Counted from the first letter of the stretch, positions 36,344 to 45,692 are shown. The stretch: 64,000 nucleotides of DNA from Paraoerskovia marina DSM 21750 (GCF_000701465.1 NZ_JNIY01000004.1:124001-188000); one strand, 5' to 3'. The notes: generated from the letters alone by a model not told the origin. Made by a program: numbers and translations.

Positions 36344-36792
36344 CAACTCAGGGAATCGACCCGCGCGGACCCCGCGTCGGCGCCGGGATCACGGCCTTCC
36401 TCCTCGCGATCGTCGTCCTCCTCGGGGCGACCCCCGAGGCGTGGGGCCTGCTCGTGCTGGTCACCGTCGGGTTCGGCATCGGCGCGGTCTGGGGGCCGGG
36501 CGCGACGTGGCAGGGGCGGCTGTACCGACGATGGATCGCCCCGCGGCTCGACCCGCCGACGGAGCGCGAGGACCCGCGACCGCCGCGCTTCGCGCAGCAG
36601 GTGGGCTTCGTGATCTGCCTGATCGGCGTGGTGCTCGGCCTCACCTGGTCGGCCGGCGCGGTTCCCGTGGCGGCCGCGATCGCGCTCATGGCGGCGCTGC
36701 TCAACGCGGCGTTCGGGCTGTGCCTGGGCTGCGAGCTGTACATGTTCGGGCAGCGGCTCCGGGCGCGGCAGAGCACGTCCGGCGGCCGGTAG
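36340..36792 (+). CDS. DUF4395 domain membrane protein
   Basis: A 150-residue membrane protein starting [22 protein letters not shown], with four helices and the segment [17 protein letters not shown], whose CxxC is the hallmark of DUF4395. The two cysteines next to a membrane helix may exchange electrons with the upstream thioredoxin-like protein (ATGA overlap). It converges on the DsrE-like gene. Confidence 0.88.
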   Translation: MTTQGIDPRGPRVGAGITAFLLAIVVLLGATPEAWGLLVLVTVGFGIGAVWGPGATWQGRLYRRWIAPRLDPPTEREDPRPPRFAQQVGFVICLIGVVLGLTWSAGAVPVAAAIALMAALLNAAFGLCLGCELYMFGQRLRARQSTSGGR

Positions 36793-36805
36793 ACCCGTCC
36801 GCGGG

Positions 36806-37180
36806 TCAGTAGACGAGAGCCTGCACCGTCGGGTCGAGGATCTCCTCGACGAACAGCGACGACCCGGCGATCCTCGTGCCGGGCAGCACCGAGGCCTCGG
36901 TGATCCCGCGCCGTGCGGCGCACTGCGTGCACACCGTCAGCGTCCCCGCCTCGAGCACCGCGGCGACGAGGTCGGCCAACGGAGCCGCGTGCTCCAGCGC
37001 GACGTCGTCGGCGCGGCCCGGCACGGCCATCCACGCCGCCTCGCCGGTGAGCCACACACCGACCTCCGTGCCGGCGGCGAGTGCGGCGGTGGCGACGGTG
37101 AAGACCTGGTTGATCGTCTCTGGCCGGTCGGCGCCGCTCGTGGCCTTGAGGACGAGCCTGCGCGGCATAGGTGCGTTCAC
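36806..37180 (-). CDS. DsrE/DsrF-like protein
   Basis: A 124-residue protein starting MNAPMPRRLVLKATSGADRPE, with TLTVCTQCAARRGI carrying a CxxC and a final strand ASVLPGTRIAGSSLFVEEIL. The fold and position of the cysteines are those of DsrE-type sulfur-relay proteins. GTG at 37180 has TACGCT 7 nt upstream, so it is likely leaderless. It faces the thioredoxin/DUF4395 genes, which also handle thiols. Confidence 0.85.
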   Translation of the reverse strand: MNAPMPRRLVLKATSGADRPETINQVFTVATAALAAGTEVGVWLTGEAAWMAVPGRADDVALEHAAPLADLVAAVLEAGTLTVCTQCAARRGITEASVLPGTRIAGSSLFVEEILDPTVQALVY

Positions 37181-37193
37181 AGCCGCCAGCGTA
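37181..37193 (-). promoter_or_regulatory. leaderless promoter -10 (TACGCT) of DsrE-like gene
   Basis: Minus-strand TACGCT (37188-37193) is 7 nt before the GTG at 37180, deciding between several possible starts. Confidence 0.5.
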
Positions 37194-37234
37194 GACGCCG
37201 CCGGTGCCGACTCCCCAGGCTCCGGCGCGGCGGG

Positions 37235-37247
37235 TAGGATCGCTCGC
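37235..37247 (+). promoter_or_regulatory. leaderless promoter -10 (TAGGAT) of small membrane gene
   Basis: TAGGAT (37235-37240) is 7 nt before the ATG at 37248. Confidence 0.6.
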
Positions 37248-37361
37248 ATGTCGACACATGCCCTCGAACTCATCTTCCTCGGCCTGCTGATCGCGGCGAC
37301 CGTCACGATCACCTGGTTCGCGTTCTACGTCGTGTACAAGCTCTACAAGGGTCAGAACTGA
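37248..37361 (+). CDS. 37-residue single-helix membrane protein
   Basis: A tiny protein that opens MSTHALELIFLGLLI, continues through a single hydrophobic helix and ends YKLYKGQN. It has a clear leaderless promoter and lies 7 bases before the nitrobindin-like gene, with which it is probably cotranscribed. The Tyr/Lys-rich end faces the cytoplasm if the N-terminus is outside. Function unknown. Confidence 0.7.
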   Translation: MSTHALELIFLGLLIAATVTITWFAFYVVYKLYKGQN

Positions 37362-37368
37362 GGTTTTC

Positions 37369-37950
37369 ATGCCGTTCGAGATTTCCGACGACCTCTCCCC
37401 GGAGGTCTACCCGCTCGCGTGGTTGGTCGGGAGCTGGCGCGGCCAGGGTGTCGTCAACTACCCCGGCGTCGACGAGGCGGTCTTCGTCAACGACGTGACG
37501 TTCGACCACGACGGCGGCCCGTACCTGCGCTACGAGTCGACGATCCGGATCCTCGACGAGCAGCCCACGCCGGCGGACCCGGCCGTCGGTCTGTGGCCCG
37601 ACGCCGAGGCGAGCGTGGACGACGACGTCCCGTCCACGGTCTGGTCGACGGAGACCGGCTACTGGCGGGTGTCGAGCGAGCGGCCCGAGGGGCTGCCCGA
37701 GAACCGCTTCCCGGTCGAGGTGATCGTCGCGGACGCCGCCGGGCGGGCCAGCCTGTTCCTCGGGACGGTGGGCCAGGGCCGCATCGAGCTGGCGACCGAC
37801 TTCGTCGCACGGACGACGACCGCCACGGAGGTCACCGCCTCGCAGCGGATGTACGGGTTCGTCGAGGGTGACCTGCTGTGGCACGAGGAGCTCGCGGCCT
37901 TCGGCAACGAGCTCCAGCCGTACGCGTCCGCGCGTCTGGCACAGAAGTGA
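37369..37950 (+). CDS. FABP-like/nitrobindin family heme-binding protein (DUF1794)
   Basis: A 193-residue beta-barrel protein with the family's GxWxGxG motif (LVGSWRGQGVV) near residue 20, central WSTETGYWRV and a late His in DLLWHEELAAFGN that would bind heme. Nitrobindins isomerise peroxynitrite to nitrate and bind NO. ATG follows the small membrane gene by 7 bases; YgfZ gene overlaps by GTGA. Confidence 0.9.
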   Translation: MPFEISDDLSPEVYPLAWLVGSWRGQGVVNYPGVDEAVFVNDVTFDHDGGPYLRYESTIRILDEQPTPADPAVGLWPDAEASVDDDVPSTVWSTETGYWRVSSERPEGLPENRFPVEVIVADAAGRASLFLGTVGQGRIELATDFVARTTTATEVTASQRMYGFVEGDLLWHEELAAFGNELQPYASARLAQK

Positions 37951-39089
37951 CGGGCCTCGCCAGCCCCCTGCTCGACCGGCCGGGCGCCGTCCCCGCGGCC
38001 GGCCCCGACACAGGGGTCGCCTGGCACTACGGCGACCCGACCGCCGAGCAGCGTGCGCTCGAGCGCGGCGGGGCCGTCGTCGATCAGTCCCACCTCGGCG
38101 TCGTGCGCGTGGCCGGTCCGGACCGGCTGTCGTGGCTGCACTCGATCACCTCGCAGCACCTGCAGGACCTCGCCCCGCGGACCTCGACGGAGCTTCTTGT
38201 ACTGAGCCCGCAGGGCCGTGTCGAGCACGCCGCAGGCGTCGTCGACGACGGCGAGGCGACCTGGTTGGTCACCGAGGGTTCGCACGCCGCGGACCTTGCG
38301 GCGTGGCTCGACCGGATGAAGTTCATGATGCGCGTCGAGATCACGGACCTCTCGGCAGAGCTCGCCGTGATCGGCGAGCCCGTCGACGCCGAGGGGATCG
38401 ACGGCGAACCGGTGACGTGGCGTGACCCCTGGCCCGCCGTCGCCGCAGGCGGCACGCGCTACGGGCCTCCCGCCGACGAGCACCCGGGAGCGGAGCGCGC
38501 CTGGCGCCTCGTCCTGGTCCCGCGCGCCGAGCTCGTCGACGCCGTCGCCGCCCGTGAGGCCGCCGGGTGGCAGCTCGCGGGCACGTGGGCGTCGGAGGCC
38601 GAGCGCGTGGTCGCCTGGCGGCCACGCCTCGGGGTCGACGTCGACGACCGCACGATCCCGCACGAGCTTGACTGGCTGCGGACCGCCGTGCACCTGCAGA
38701 AGGGCTGCTACCGCGGGCAGGAGAGCGTGGCGCGCGTCCACAACCTCGGACGCCCGCCCCGTCGGCTCACGATGCTGCACCTGGACGGGTCCGGGCACCT
38801 GCTGCCGGAGCCCGGCGCGGAGATCCGCGCCGACGAGGGCGGCCGTGCCCTCGGTGCGGTCACGTCCGTCGCCCGCCACCACGAGCTGGGACCCGTCGCG
38901 CTCGCCGTCCTGAAGCGGTCCGCGCCGTCGGACGCCGAGCTGCTGGTCGACTGCGACGGCGGTGCCGTCAGCGCCGCCCAGGAACAGGTGGTCCCCGGCG
39001 ACGGCGTGTCCGTCGACCGTCCGGCCGCCCGCCGGCCCGTCGCCCGGGGCGTCACTCCCCGCCGCGACGGTCCCGCCAGCATGATCTGA
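37947..39089 (+). CDS. ygfZ: folate-binding protein YgfZ (Fe-S cluster maintenance)
   Basis: A 380-residue GcvT-like protein with the hallmark Cys motif KGCYRGQESVARVHNLG at about residue 252, and N-terminal RLSWLHSITSQHLQDLAP. YgfZ uses a folate to help repair or build iron-sulfur proteins. GTG start overlaps the nitrobindin-like stop. A 40-residue C-terminal tail rich in Arg/Pro is extra. Confidence 0.92.
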   Translation: MTGLASPLLDRPGAVPAAGPDTGVAWHYGDPTAEQRALERGGAVVDQSHLGVVRVAGPDRLSWLHSITSQHLQDLAPRTSTELLVLSPQGRVEHAAGVVDDGEATWLVTEGSHAADLAAWLDRMKFMMRVEITDLSAELAVIGEPVDAEGIDGEPVTWRDPWPAVAAGGTRYGPPADEHPGAERAWRLVLVPRAELVDAVAAREAAGWQLAGTWASEAERVVAWRPRLGVDVDDRTIPHELDWLRTAVHLQKGCYRGQESVARVHNLGRPPRRLTMLHLDGSGHLLPEPGAEIRADEGGRALGAVTSVARHHELGPVALAVLKRSAPSDAELLVDCDGGAVSAAQEQVVPGDGVSVDRPAARRPVARGVTPRRDGPASMI

Positions 39090-39126
39090 AGGTGCCGAGC
39101 CTGACACGAGACGGCACGCTGTCCTC

Positions 39127-40239
39127 ATGAGCGGGGACGTGTCGGACTCTGCGCGGACGGATCGCCCCCGCGTCGTCGTGCACGCGCGCGTCCGCCAGGG
39201 CCTCAACCGCGTGCGGGCGGCGTTCTGGCCGATCATGCTCGCCTCGGCGGCGGCGTCCGGGGCCTGGGCGTTCGCACACTTCGTCGTGGGTCACGAGTTC
39301 CCCTTCTTCGCGCCCGTCGCGGCATGGGTCTGCCTCGGCTTCAGCGCAGACCGGGAGGTCCGCAAGGTCGTGGAGCTGGGGGTCGGCGTCGCGATCGGCG
39401 TCCTCTTCGGCGAGCTCGTCGTGCTCGGCATCGGTGGCGGGTGGTGGCAGGTGGGGCTCGTCCTCGCCGTCGCGACTCTTCTGGCGCGATTCATCGACCG
39501 CGGGCCGATGCTCACCATGCAGGCGGGGACGCAGGCGATCGTCATCAGCAGCATCCAGCCAGGGACCGGCGTCACCCCGTTCGACCGGTGGACCGACGCC
39601 CTCGTCGGGGCCGCCGTCGCGCTCGCCGTGGCCGTGATGCTCCCCGGTGACCCGCGCGCCCGCCCCCGCCGTGCGGCGTCGGACGCGGTCTTCGAGTTCG
39701 CGTCCGGACTCTCGCGCCTGGCTGACGCACTGCGCGACGCCGATGCCGACGACCTGGAGACGGCACTCGTGCGCCTGCGGGCCTCCGAGCCGTCGTTGCA
39801 GGAGTGGCAGTCGGTCGCGACCAACTCGGCCGACGTCGCCCGGGTCAACGCGGTGCAGCGACGTCACCTGCCGGAGATCCGGCGGCTCCAGGACGCCTCG
39901 GTCCGTACCGACCGCGCGGTGCGGTCGGTGCGGGTGCTGACCCGGCGTGCGCTCGGCACCCCGTTGGCCGAGCACGACGTCTCGGCGATCGCCGACGTCG
40001 TCGAGCGGTTCGGGTCGGGCTGCCGGGTGCTCGCGTCGGCCCTGTCCGGGGGGATCGACCCGTTCGTCGCGCGCGAGATCCTCGAGGAGGTCGCGACCGA
40101 GCTCGATCCCCACGAGCTCGGGCAGGGGGACTGGCACGTCCAGTCGTTGGTGCTGCTCCTCCGGTCGCCCGTGGTCGACATGCTCGAGGCCGCCGGCGAG
40201 GACCCTGCCCGGGCGCGGGCCCTGCTCCCGGAGCTGTAG
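39127..40239 (+). CDS. FUSC/aromatic acid exporter-like membrane protein
   Basis: A 370-residue protein whose first half has six helices (IMLASAAASGAWAFAHF, FFAPVAAWVCLGF, ALVGAAVALAVAVML) with GRP-like FIDRGPMLTMQAGTQAIVI and a cytoplasmic helical second half. This is the FUSC/ArAE layout of proteins that export aromatic acids or modify the envelope. CACGCT 6 nt before the ATG suggests a leaderless start. Substrate unknown. Confidence 0.85.
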   Translation: MSGDVSDSARTDRPRVVVHARVRQGLNRVRAAFWPIMLASAAASGAWAFAHFVVGHEFPFFAPVAAWVCLGFSADREVRKVVELGVGVAIGVLFGELVVLGIGGGWWQVGLVLAVATLLARFIDRGPMLTMQAGTQAIVISSIQPGTGVTPFDRWTDALVGAAVALAVAVMLPGDPRARPRRAASDAVFEFASGLSRLADALRDADADDLETALVRLRASEPSLQEWQSVATNSADVARVNAVQRRHLPEIRRLQDASVRTDRAVRSVRVLTRRALGTPLAEHDVSAIADVVERFGSGCRVLASALSGGIDPFVAREILEEVATELDPHELGQGDWHVQSLVLLLRSPVVDMLEAAGEDPARARALLPEL

Positions 40240-40292
40240 GAGCCGCCGGAGAATCTCTTGCGGATTCCTGGTGCACCGAGCGGGGCGACCGG

Positions 40293-40305
40293 TAGTTTGT
40301 CCCGC
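40293..40305 (+). promoter_or_regulatory. leaderless promoter -10 (TAGTTT) of antitoxin gene
   Basis: TAGTTT (40293-40298) is 7 nt before the ATG at 40306. Confidence 0.55.
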
Positions 40306-40566
40306 ATGGACGTTGCCGTCAGCGCACTGCGCGCCGAGCTCAAACAGTGGATCGAGCGCGCTCGGGACGGTGAGGACGTGGTCATCACCGACCGTGGCGT
40401 GCCTGTCGCCCGCCTGTCCGGGATCGGTTCCGCGGACCTCGTCGCCCAGCTGATCCGGGACGGGGTCCTGACGGCCCCGGACGCGCCACGGGCCGAGGTC
40501 CGTGCGCCGGAGCGCACGGCCCGCACCTCGGGCGTGACCAGCTTCGTCCGACGGATCCGACGCTGA
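40306..40566 (+). CDS. type II antitoxin, Phd/YefM family
   Basis: An 86-residue protein with the Phd DNA-binding fold: MDVAVSALRAELKQWIERARDGEDVVITDRGVPVARL. The C-terminal half, rich in Arg and Ala/Pro, would wrap the toxin. It ends one base before the PIN toxin gene, the standard antitoxin-first order, and should repress its own promoter together with the toxin. Confidence 0.92.
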   Translation: MDVAVSALRAELKQWIERARDGEDVVITDRGVPVARLSGIGSADLVAQLIRDGVLTAPDAPRAEVRAPERTARTSGVTSFVRRIRR

Positions 40567-40567
40567 C

Positions 40568-40990
40568 GTGCTCGTCTACATGGACGCGAGCGCCCTCGTG
40601 CACCTCTGCACGCCGGGCACGGGCTCGGAGCTGGCGGCGACCCTGTGGAACCGCGCGGACCTCGTGGTGACCAGCCGGGCCGCCGTCGTGGAGATCCCGG
40701 CGGTGCTGCGTGCAGGCCACCATGCGGGTGCGCTCGACGACGCGGCGTACGTGACGGCGTTGACGGCGTGGCAAGGGCTCCGTGGTGGTCTTCATCTGGT
40801 CGAGCTAACCCCGGAGGTGTCGCGGCGTGCGGTCCAGGTCGTCGAGAACGCGGTGACACCCGTCCGGACGGACGACGCGCTGCACGTGGCGAGCGCGTTG
40901 ACGGTGGCCCACGAGGAGCTCCTGGTCGCAGCCTGGGACGAGTCGGTGGCCGGGGCTGCCCGGCGCGAAGGCCTCACCGTCGTCCCGTAG
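40568..40990 (+). CDS. type II toxin, VapC-like PIN-domain ribonuclease
   Basis: A 140-residue PIN nuclease with its acidic residues in place: Asp6 (VYMDASALV), Glu in AAVVEIPAVL, Asp in VRTDDALHVASA and Asp in AAWDESV. These bind the metal for cutting tRNA or other RNA. The GTG start is 1 nt after the antitoxin stop. Confidence 0.92.
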   Translation: MLVYMDASALVHLCTPGTGSELAATLWNRADLVVTSRAAVVEIPAVLRAGHHAGALDDAAYVTALTAWQGLRGGLHLVELTPEVSRRAVQVVENAVTPVRTDDALHVASALTVAHEELLVAAWDESVAGAARREGLTVVP

Positions 40991-40999
40991 GCTCGGGAG
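40988..40999 (+). promoter_or_regulatory. leaderless promoter -10 (TAGGCT) of DUF2516 gene
   Basis: TAGGCT (40988-40993) begins at the toxin stop codon and is 6 nt before the GTG at 41000. Confidence 0.6.
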
Positions 41000-41320
41000 G
41001 TGCTCTACTCCGCCCAGCTTCTCGTGATGGACCTGCTCTCGGTCGCCATCCTCGCCATCGCCGTCTTCGCCCTCGTCGACTGTCTGCGCCGCCCTGCCGA
41101 GGCGTTCACGTCGGAGCGCAAGCTGACCAAGCCGATCTGGACGGGCATCCTGGCCGTCGTCGCGGCTCTCGCGTTCATCGCGGTCCCGCCGCTCCGGATG
41201 AACCTCGGGTTCCTGAACCTCATCGCCGCCGTGGCCGCGATCGTCTATCTCGTGGACGTGCGTCCCCGCCTCGCGCCGTACCGGCGTCGTGGCCCGCGGA
41301 AGGGGTCGGGCGGATGGTGA
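41000..41320 (+). CDS. DUF2516 family membrane protein
   Basis: A 106-residue protein with three helices (LLVMDLLSVAILAIAVFALVD, PIWTGILAVVAALAFIAV, LNLIAAVAAIVYLVD) and FTSERKLTKPIWTGIL, matching the actinobacterial DUF2516 family. C-terminus basic, YRRRGPRKGSG. It overlaps the asparaginase gene. Function unknown. Confidence 0.85.
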   Translation: MLYSAQLLVMDLLSVAILAIAVFALVDCLRRPAEAFTSERKLTKPIWTGILAVVAALAFIAVPPLRMNLGFLNLIAAVAAIVYLVDVRPRLAPYRRRGPRKGSGGW

Positions 41321-42291
41321 CGGCCCCGATCGCGCGCGACGCCGTCGAGCTCGCGCTCGTCGTCCGCGGTGACCTGGTGGAGTCGGTCCACCTCGGCCAT
41401 CTGGTGGTGACCGCCCCGGACGGCTCCGTGCGTACCGCCCGCGGGGACGGGAACGTCGTGTTCTGGCCGCGGTCCTCGGTGAAGCCCATGCAGGCGGTCG
41501 CGATGGTGCGGGACGGTCTGGACCTCCCCGACCGCCTGCTCGCGCTCGCGGCGGCCTCGCACGACGGCGCGGTGGTGCACGTCGCGGGCACCCGCGAGAT
41601 CCTCGCGGGGACCAGGCTGCACGAGTCCGACCTCCTCAACACGCCCGACCTTCCGTACGACGCGGTGCAGGCCGCGATCTGGCGCGGTGGGGGTCACGGT
41701 CCGGCGCGCGTGGTGCAGAACTGCTCCGGCAAGCACGCGGCGATGCTGGCCACGTGCGTCGCCAACGGGTGGGACACGGCCACCTACCTGGACCTGGACC
41801 ACCCGCTGCAGCGGTCGATCGCCGCGACGATCACGGAGTTCACGGGCGACGAGGCAGGCCTCCCGGTGACTCGCGACGGGTGCGGGGCACCGCTGTTCGC
41901 GACGACGCTCGCGGGCCTGGCGCGTGCGCTCGGCCGTGTGGCGGCCGCCCCCGGCACGGCACCGGGCAGCGCCGAGGCACGCGTCGCCCGGGCGATGTCC
42001 GCGGTGCCCGAGATGGTCGGCGGTCCCGAAAGGACCAACACGCGCCTGATGCGCGAGATCCCGGGTGTCGTGGCCAAGGACGGTGCCGACGGCGTCTTCG
42101 CGCTGGGGCTGCCTGACGGGACCGGTGTGGCGTTCAAGGTGCTCGACGGCGCGGACCGACCGCGGGCGGCGATCGCCGTCGCGGCCCTGCGTGCGGTCGG
42201 CGTCGACACCCCGGGCCTGGACACGATCGGCGAGAGCCCGATCCTCGGCGGCGGGCTGCCCGTGGGCGAGATCGTGGCGGTGCTCTCGTGA
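41314..42291 (+). CDS. L-asparaginase II family protein
   Basis: A 325-residue enzyme of the thermolabile asparaginase II (Rhizobium type) family: [13 protein letters not shown] with the Ser-Lys pair, [29 protein letters not shown] and a final [15 protein letters not shown]. It hydrolyses asparagine to aspartate and ammonia. Start ATG 41314 or GTG 41317, both overlapping the DUF2516 stop. Coupled by GTGA to dtd. Confidence 0.9.
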   Translation: MVTAPIARDAVELALVVRGDLVESVHLGHLVVTAPDGSVRTARGDGNVVFWPRSSVKPMQAVAMVRDGLDLPDRLLALAAASHDGAVVHVAGTREILAGTRLHESDLLNTPDLPYDAVQAAIWRGGGHGPARVVQNCSGKHAAMLATCVANGWDTATYLDLDHPLQRSIAATITEFTGDEAGLPVTRDGCGAPLFATTLAGLARALGRVAAAPGTAPGSAEARVARAMSAVPEMVGGPERTNTRLMREIPGVVAKDGADGVFALGLPDGTGVAFKVLDGADRPRAAIAVAALRAVGVDTPGLDTIGESPILGGGLPVGEIVAVLS

Positions 42292-42713
42292 AGGCGGTCG
42301 TGCAGCGGGTGACCCGCGCGGCGGTGCGCGTGGACGACGAGGTCGTCGGGCAGATCGCCGAGCCCGGGCTCTGCGTGCTCGTCGGCGCGACGCACGACGA
42401 CGGCCCGGAGCAGGTCGCGCTGATCGTGCGCAAGATCGCGGAGCTCCGCCTCCTCGACGGCGAGGTCAGTGTCCAGGATGCGGACGCACCGGTGCTGGTC
42501 GTCAGCCAGTTCACGCTCTACGCGGACACACGCAAGGGCCGACGCCCGTCGTGGAACGCGGCTGCCCCGCGGGAGGTCGCCGAACCTCTGGTCGAGCAGG
42601 TGGTCGCGGGCCTGGTGGAGCGCGGTATTCGCGTCGCGACCGGGCAGTTCGGCGCTCACATGCAGGTCGAGATCGTCAACGACGGACCGGTGACGATCCT
42701 CCTCGAGGCGTGA
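42288..42713 (+). CDS. dtd: D-aminoacyl-tRNA deacylase
   Basis: A 141-residue enzyme starting [21 protein letters not shown]. It has the two active-site motifs of [20 protein letters not shown] (SQxT) and the C-terminal [10 protein letters not shown] (NxGPVT type). It cleaves D-amino acids and glycine from mischarged tRNA. GTG overlaps the asparaginase stop. The stop codon is part of a CebR-like operator sequence. Confidence 0.97.
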   Translation: MKAVVQRVTRAAVRVDDEVVGQIAEPGLCVLVGATHDDGPEQVALIVRKIAELRLLDGEVSVQDADAPVLVVSQFTLYADTRKGRRPSWNAAAPREVAEPLVEQVVAGLVERGIRVATGQFGAHMQVEIVNDGPVTILLEA

Positions 42714-42724
42714 AAGCGCTCCCA
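42711..42724. promoter_or_regulatory. LacI-type (CebR-like) operator candidate
   Basis: TGAAAGCGCTCCCA matches the known cellobiose/CebR palindrome TGGGAGCGCTCCCA at 12 of 14 positions. It lies 101 bases upstream of the LuxR-type regulator that precedes the chitinases. Confidence 0.45.
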
Positions 42725-42824
42725 GGCTCGGTCAACAGGACAAAAGTCGTGGACGGGTGTATCCAGGCTTTCTCAAGGTTGTTAACATTTCCATCGTCGT
42801 CCACGCCGGACGGGAGGATCGACG

Positions 42825-45689
42825 ATGACGTCTACGACACGAACTACCGACAGCCGCGCTGAGCCACAGGCCCGACGCAGCGGTCGCAGCGGCGTGGTGC
42901 TCGATTCCAGGACGATGGAGATCGAGAACGCGCGGGACCTGGTCGACGCCGGTCACGGTGCGATCGTGTGGACCGCCGAGACCGGCTCCGGCAAGAGCAC
43001 ATTGCTCGACCAGGCCGTCGACGCCGTCGAGGACCTCGGTCACGTCGTCGTCCGGTCGAGCGCGCAGGTCGCGCCGACGGACCGTGGCCCGGGCCGAGCT
43101 GTCGAGAGTCTGGTCGCCCAGGTGGTCGCCGCCACCGGTGTCGCGGTGGCGGACCGTCTCGTCGAGGCCCTCGACATTGCCGCGCCGACGTACCCCTACC
43201 TGCCGGAGGTGGCGGCCGCTGCACTCGGCGAGTACCTCAAGGTTGCGCTGGCGGACCGGACGCTGATCGTCGTCGCCGACGACATCGACCGGATCGACGC
43301 CCTCAGCCGAGCCGTCGCCGTCGCCGCGATATCCCAGCGTCAGGCACGCATCGTGCTCCTGGGGACGGCCACGTCGTCGGACGACTTCGGGCGGCTGCCC
43401 TACGACGTGCGGACGCGTCCGCTGCCCCGTGTCGACGGCACGGACGTGCTGAGGCTGCTGCGCGCCAACGACGCGGGCCCGGTCGCCCCGTCGGTCGCCG
43501 CGCACCTGGCCCGTGAGCTGCACGGCAACCTCGTGTGCATCCTCGAGGCGGCCGAGCACCTCGACGCGGACCAGCTCGCCGGGGCGCGCCTGCTCCCCGA
43601 CCCGCTGCCCGCGGGCGCTGCCGTCCACGCCGCGCTGGAGCCGGCGATCCTCGCGCTGGACGAGACCGAGCGCCGTGCGCTCCTGATCGCGTCGGTCAGC
43701 GTGGTCAACCGCACGGACGTCCTCGTGGCGGCGGCCGACTGTCCCGTCGAGGTGATCACGGACGGGCGTCTGGCCGAATGCCTCGGGCTCGTCTCGGGAC
43801 GGTTCCGGTTCGTCGACCCACGCATGCGCTCGCTCGCGCACAGCCTTGCCCCGCTGCAGGCCCGGACTGCGGCGCACGCCGCCCTCGCTGCTGCGCACGC
43901 CGCGGCCGGGGACGACCTTCTGTCGGCGTGGCACCGGGCGCTCTCGTCCCTCGAGGGCGACCCCACCGTCGTCAGGCCGCTCCTGGACCTGGCGGTCCAG
44001 CACCTGCGGCAGGGTGAGGCGACGTGGGCGCACGAGGTCGCGCGTGAGGCGATCAACCACGCCTCCGACGCGGAGCGGCCCCACGCCTACGAGCTCGCCG
44101 GTGCTGCGGCGCACTGTGCCGGGCACGTCGTCGACGCCGTGTCGTGGCTGCGGCGTGCCGCACGCACCGGCGACGTCCAGGTCCGCTCCCGCACGCTGAT
44201 GCCGCTGACGTCCGCTCTGACCCTCGCCGACGACCAGGTCCCGGACGACGTCGTCACCCGAGGGCTCGCCGAGGCCCAGGACGGCCGGGTGACCGACGGC
44301 GACAGGTTCGCGATCGCCCGCGGCCTGACCATGGCCGCGGCCCTGCACGTCGAGCGGGGCAGTGCGACGACCGCCCGCGAGCTCATGGGCGAGGCGGAGC
44401 GCCTCTGCCCCGGTGAGGGGTGGGACTCGGGCCTGCAGCTGGCGCAGACGTGGATGGCTGCCTACCAGGTGGACGACGCGGACCTGCCCCGGTCGAGCGG
44501 CGGCCCGCCGGATCACGAGGGACTCCTGTGCGCCGCGCGCGCGGTCGCGGTGGCCAGGACGGGTGACTGCGGCGCGGCGTCCCGCATGCTGGCGTCGTTC
44601 ATCGCCGAGCTCGCACCCGTGCGTTCCGACGAGCGGTGGCTCGACGGGCCGCAGAGGTCCGTGACGCCGATCGTGGAGGCGCACCTGCGCATCGCCCAGG
44701 CGCTCGTCGAGTTCTGGTCGGGCGACCTGCGGCGCGCCGCCACGATCTTGGCGAACGCGGCCTTTCGGCTGCCCGTCGGGCTGGTCTGGGCGGGGACGGC
44801 GTCCGCGCTTGCGCGGCGGCTCGACCTGCTGCGCAGCGGCGCCGTCGGTGTCCTGGCCGAGTCCCTCGAGTCGACCAGCGCGGGGACGAGCGCCCCGCCG
44901 ATGCGGATCGGCGGGCTCGTCGACCGCGCGCTCTCGGCCGCGTTCCTGGGGCGGTACGGCGAGGCGGCGACGCTGCTCCAGCTTGCGGCCGAGAGGGAAC
45001 GGCGGGACGAGGTGCGCGCGCTCCCGCTCGCAGGGCTCGACGAGGCCGAGACGTGGGCACTTGTCGGTCGACGCGAGGCGGCGGTCGCTGCGTACGAGCG
45101 GCTGGAGACGACCACCCGGTGCCTGCCCCCGGAGCTGCGTCAGGCAGTCCGGGACCGTTCCGCGGCGGCGGTGGCCCTCCCGGAGGAGTCTCCCGCGGCG
45201 TGCGAGCGTGCCGTCGCGTCGTCCTGGGCGCTGGACTCCGCGTTCGAGCGTGCCCGGACAGAGATGACCGTGGGTCGGGTGGCGATCCGTGACGGCCGGA
45301 CGGCCGAGGCGCACGGCCATCTGCGCGCGGCCCAGGAGCTCTTCGAGGAGGCCGGCGCGCCGGCCTGCGTCGAGGTTGCCGCACACGCGCTGGCGGGGCT
45401 GACCGCGAGCCGTGCGCCCGCGCAGGAGTCCGACGGCGCCGGTGACCCTCTGCCGGTCGGGGTCTCCGCGCCCGAGGCGACGGCGGTGTCGACCGAGGAG
45501 TGGATGGAGCCCCTGACCGAGCGAGAGAGGGACGTGGCCCGGCTCGTGGTCCGCGGGCTCTCGAACCGCGAGGTCGCGGAGAGGCTCTTCCTCTCCGTGC
45601 GCACCGTCGAGGTCCACCTGGGGCGGGTGTTCCGCAAGCTCGACGTCCGCAGTCGCGTGGAGCTGACGGTCCTCGCTCACGGCGGGTAG
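42825..45689 (+). CDS. LuxR family large ATP-binding regulator (LAL type)
   Basis: A 954-residue regulator. An N-terminal AAA/STAND-type ATPase has Walker A WTAETGSGKST near residue 50 and Walker B LIVVADDIDRID; a long helical middle resembles tetratricopeptide-like repeats; the last 60 residues are a LuxR HTH (LTERERDVARLVVRGLSNREVAERLF, then SVRTVEVHLGRVFRKLD). LAL/MalT-type regulators activate neighbouring genes on binding an inducer. GGGAGGATCGACG precedes the ATG. Three chitinase genes follow on the same strand, the likely targets; inducer unknown. Confidence 0.9.
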   Translation: MTSTTRTTDSRAEPQARRSGRSGVVLDSRTMEIENARDLVDAGHGAIVWTAETGSGKSTLLDQAVDAVEDLGHVVVRSSAQVAPTDRGPGRAVESLVAQVVAATGVAVADRLVEALDIAAPTYPYLPEVAAAALGEYLKVALADRTLIVVADDIDRIDALSRAVAVAAISQRQARIVLLGTATSSDDFGRLPYDVRTRPLPRVDGTDVLRLLRANDAGPVAPSVAAHLARELHGNLVCILEAAEHLDADQLAGARLLPDPLPAGAAVHAALEPAILALDETERRALLIASVSVVNRTDVLVAAADCPVEVITDGRLAECLGLVSGRFRFVDPRMRSLAHSLAPLQARTAAHAALAAAHAAAGDDLLSAWHRALSSLEGDPTVVRPLLDLAVQHLRQGEATWAHEVAREAINHASDAERPHAYELAGAAAHCAGHVVDAVSWLRRAARTGDVQVRSRTLMPLTSALTLADDQVPDDVVTRGLAEAQDGRVTDGDRFAIARGLTMAAALHVERGSATTARELMGEAERLCPGEGWDSGLQLAQTWMAAYQVDDADLPRSSGGPPDHEGLLCAARAVAVARTGDCGAASRMLASFIAELAPVRSDERWLDGPQRSVTPIVEAHLRIAQALVEFWSGDLRRAATILANAAFRLPVGLVWAGTASALARRLDLLRSGAVGVLAESLESTSAGTSAPPMRIGGLVDRALSAAFLGRYGEAATLLQLAAERERRDEVRALPLAGLDEAETWALVGRREAAVAAYERLETTTRCLPPELRQAVRDRSAAAVALPEESPAACERAVASSWALDSAFERARTEMTVGRVAIRDGRTAEAHGHLRAAQELFEEAGAPACVEVAAHALAGLTASRAPAQESDGAGDPLPVGVSAPEATAVSTEEWMEPLTERERDVARLVVRGLSNREVAERLFLSVRTVEVHLGRVFRKLDVRSRVELTVLAHGG

Positions 45690-45692
45690 TGC

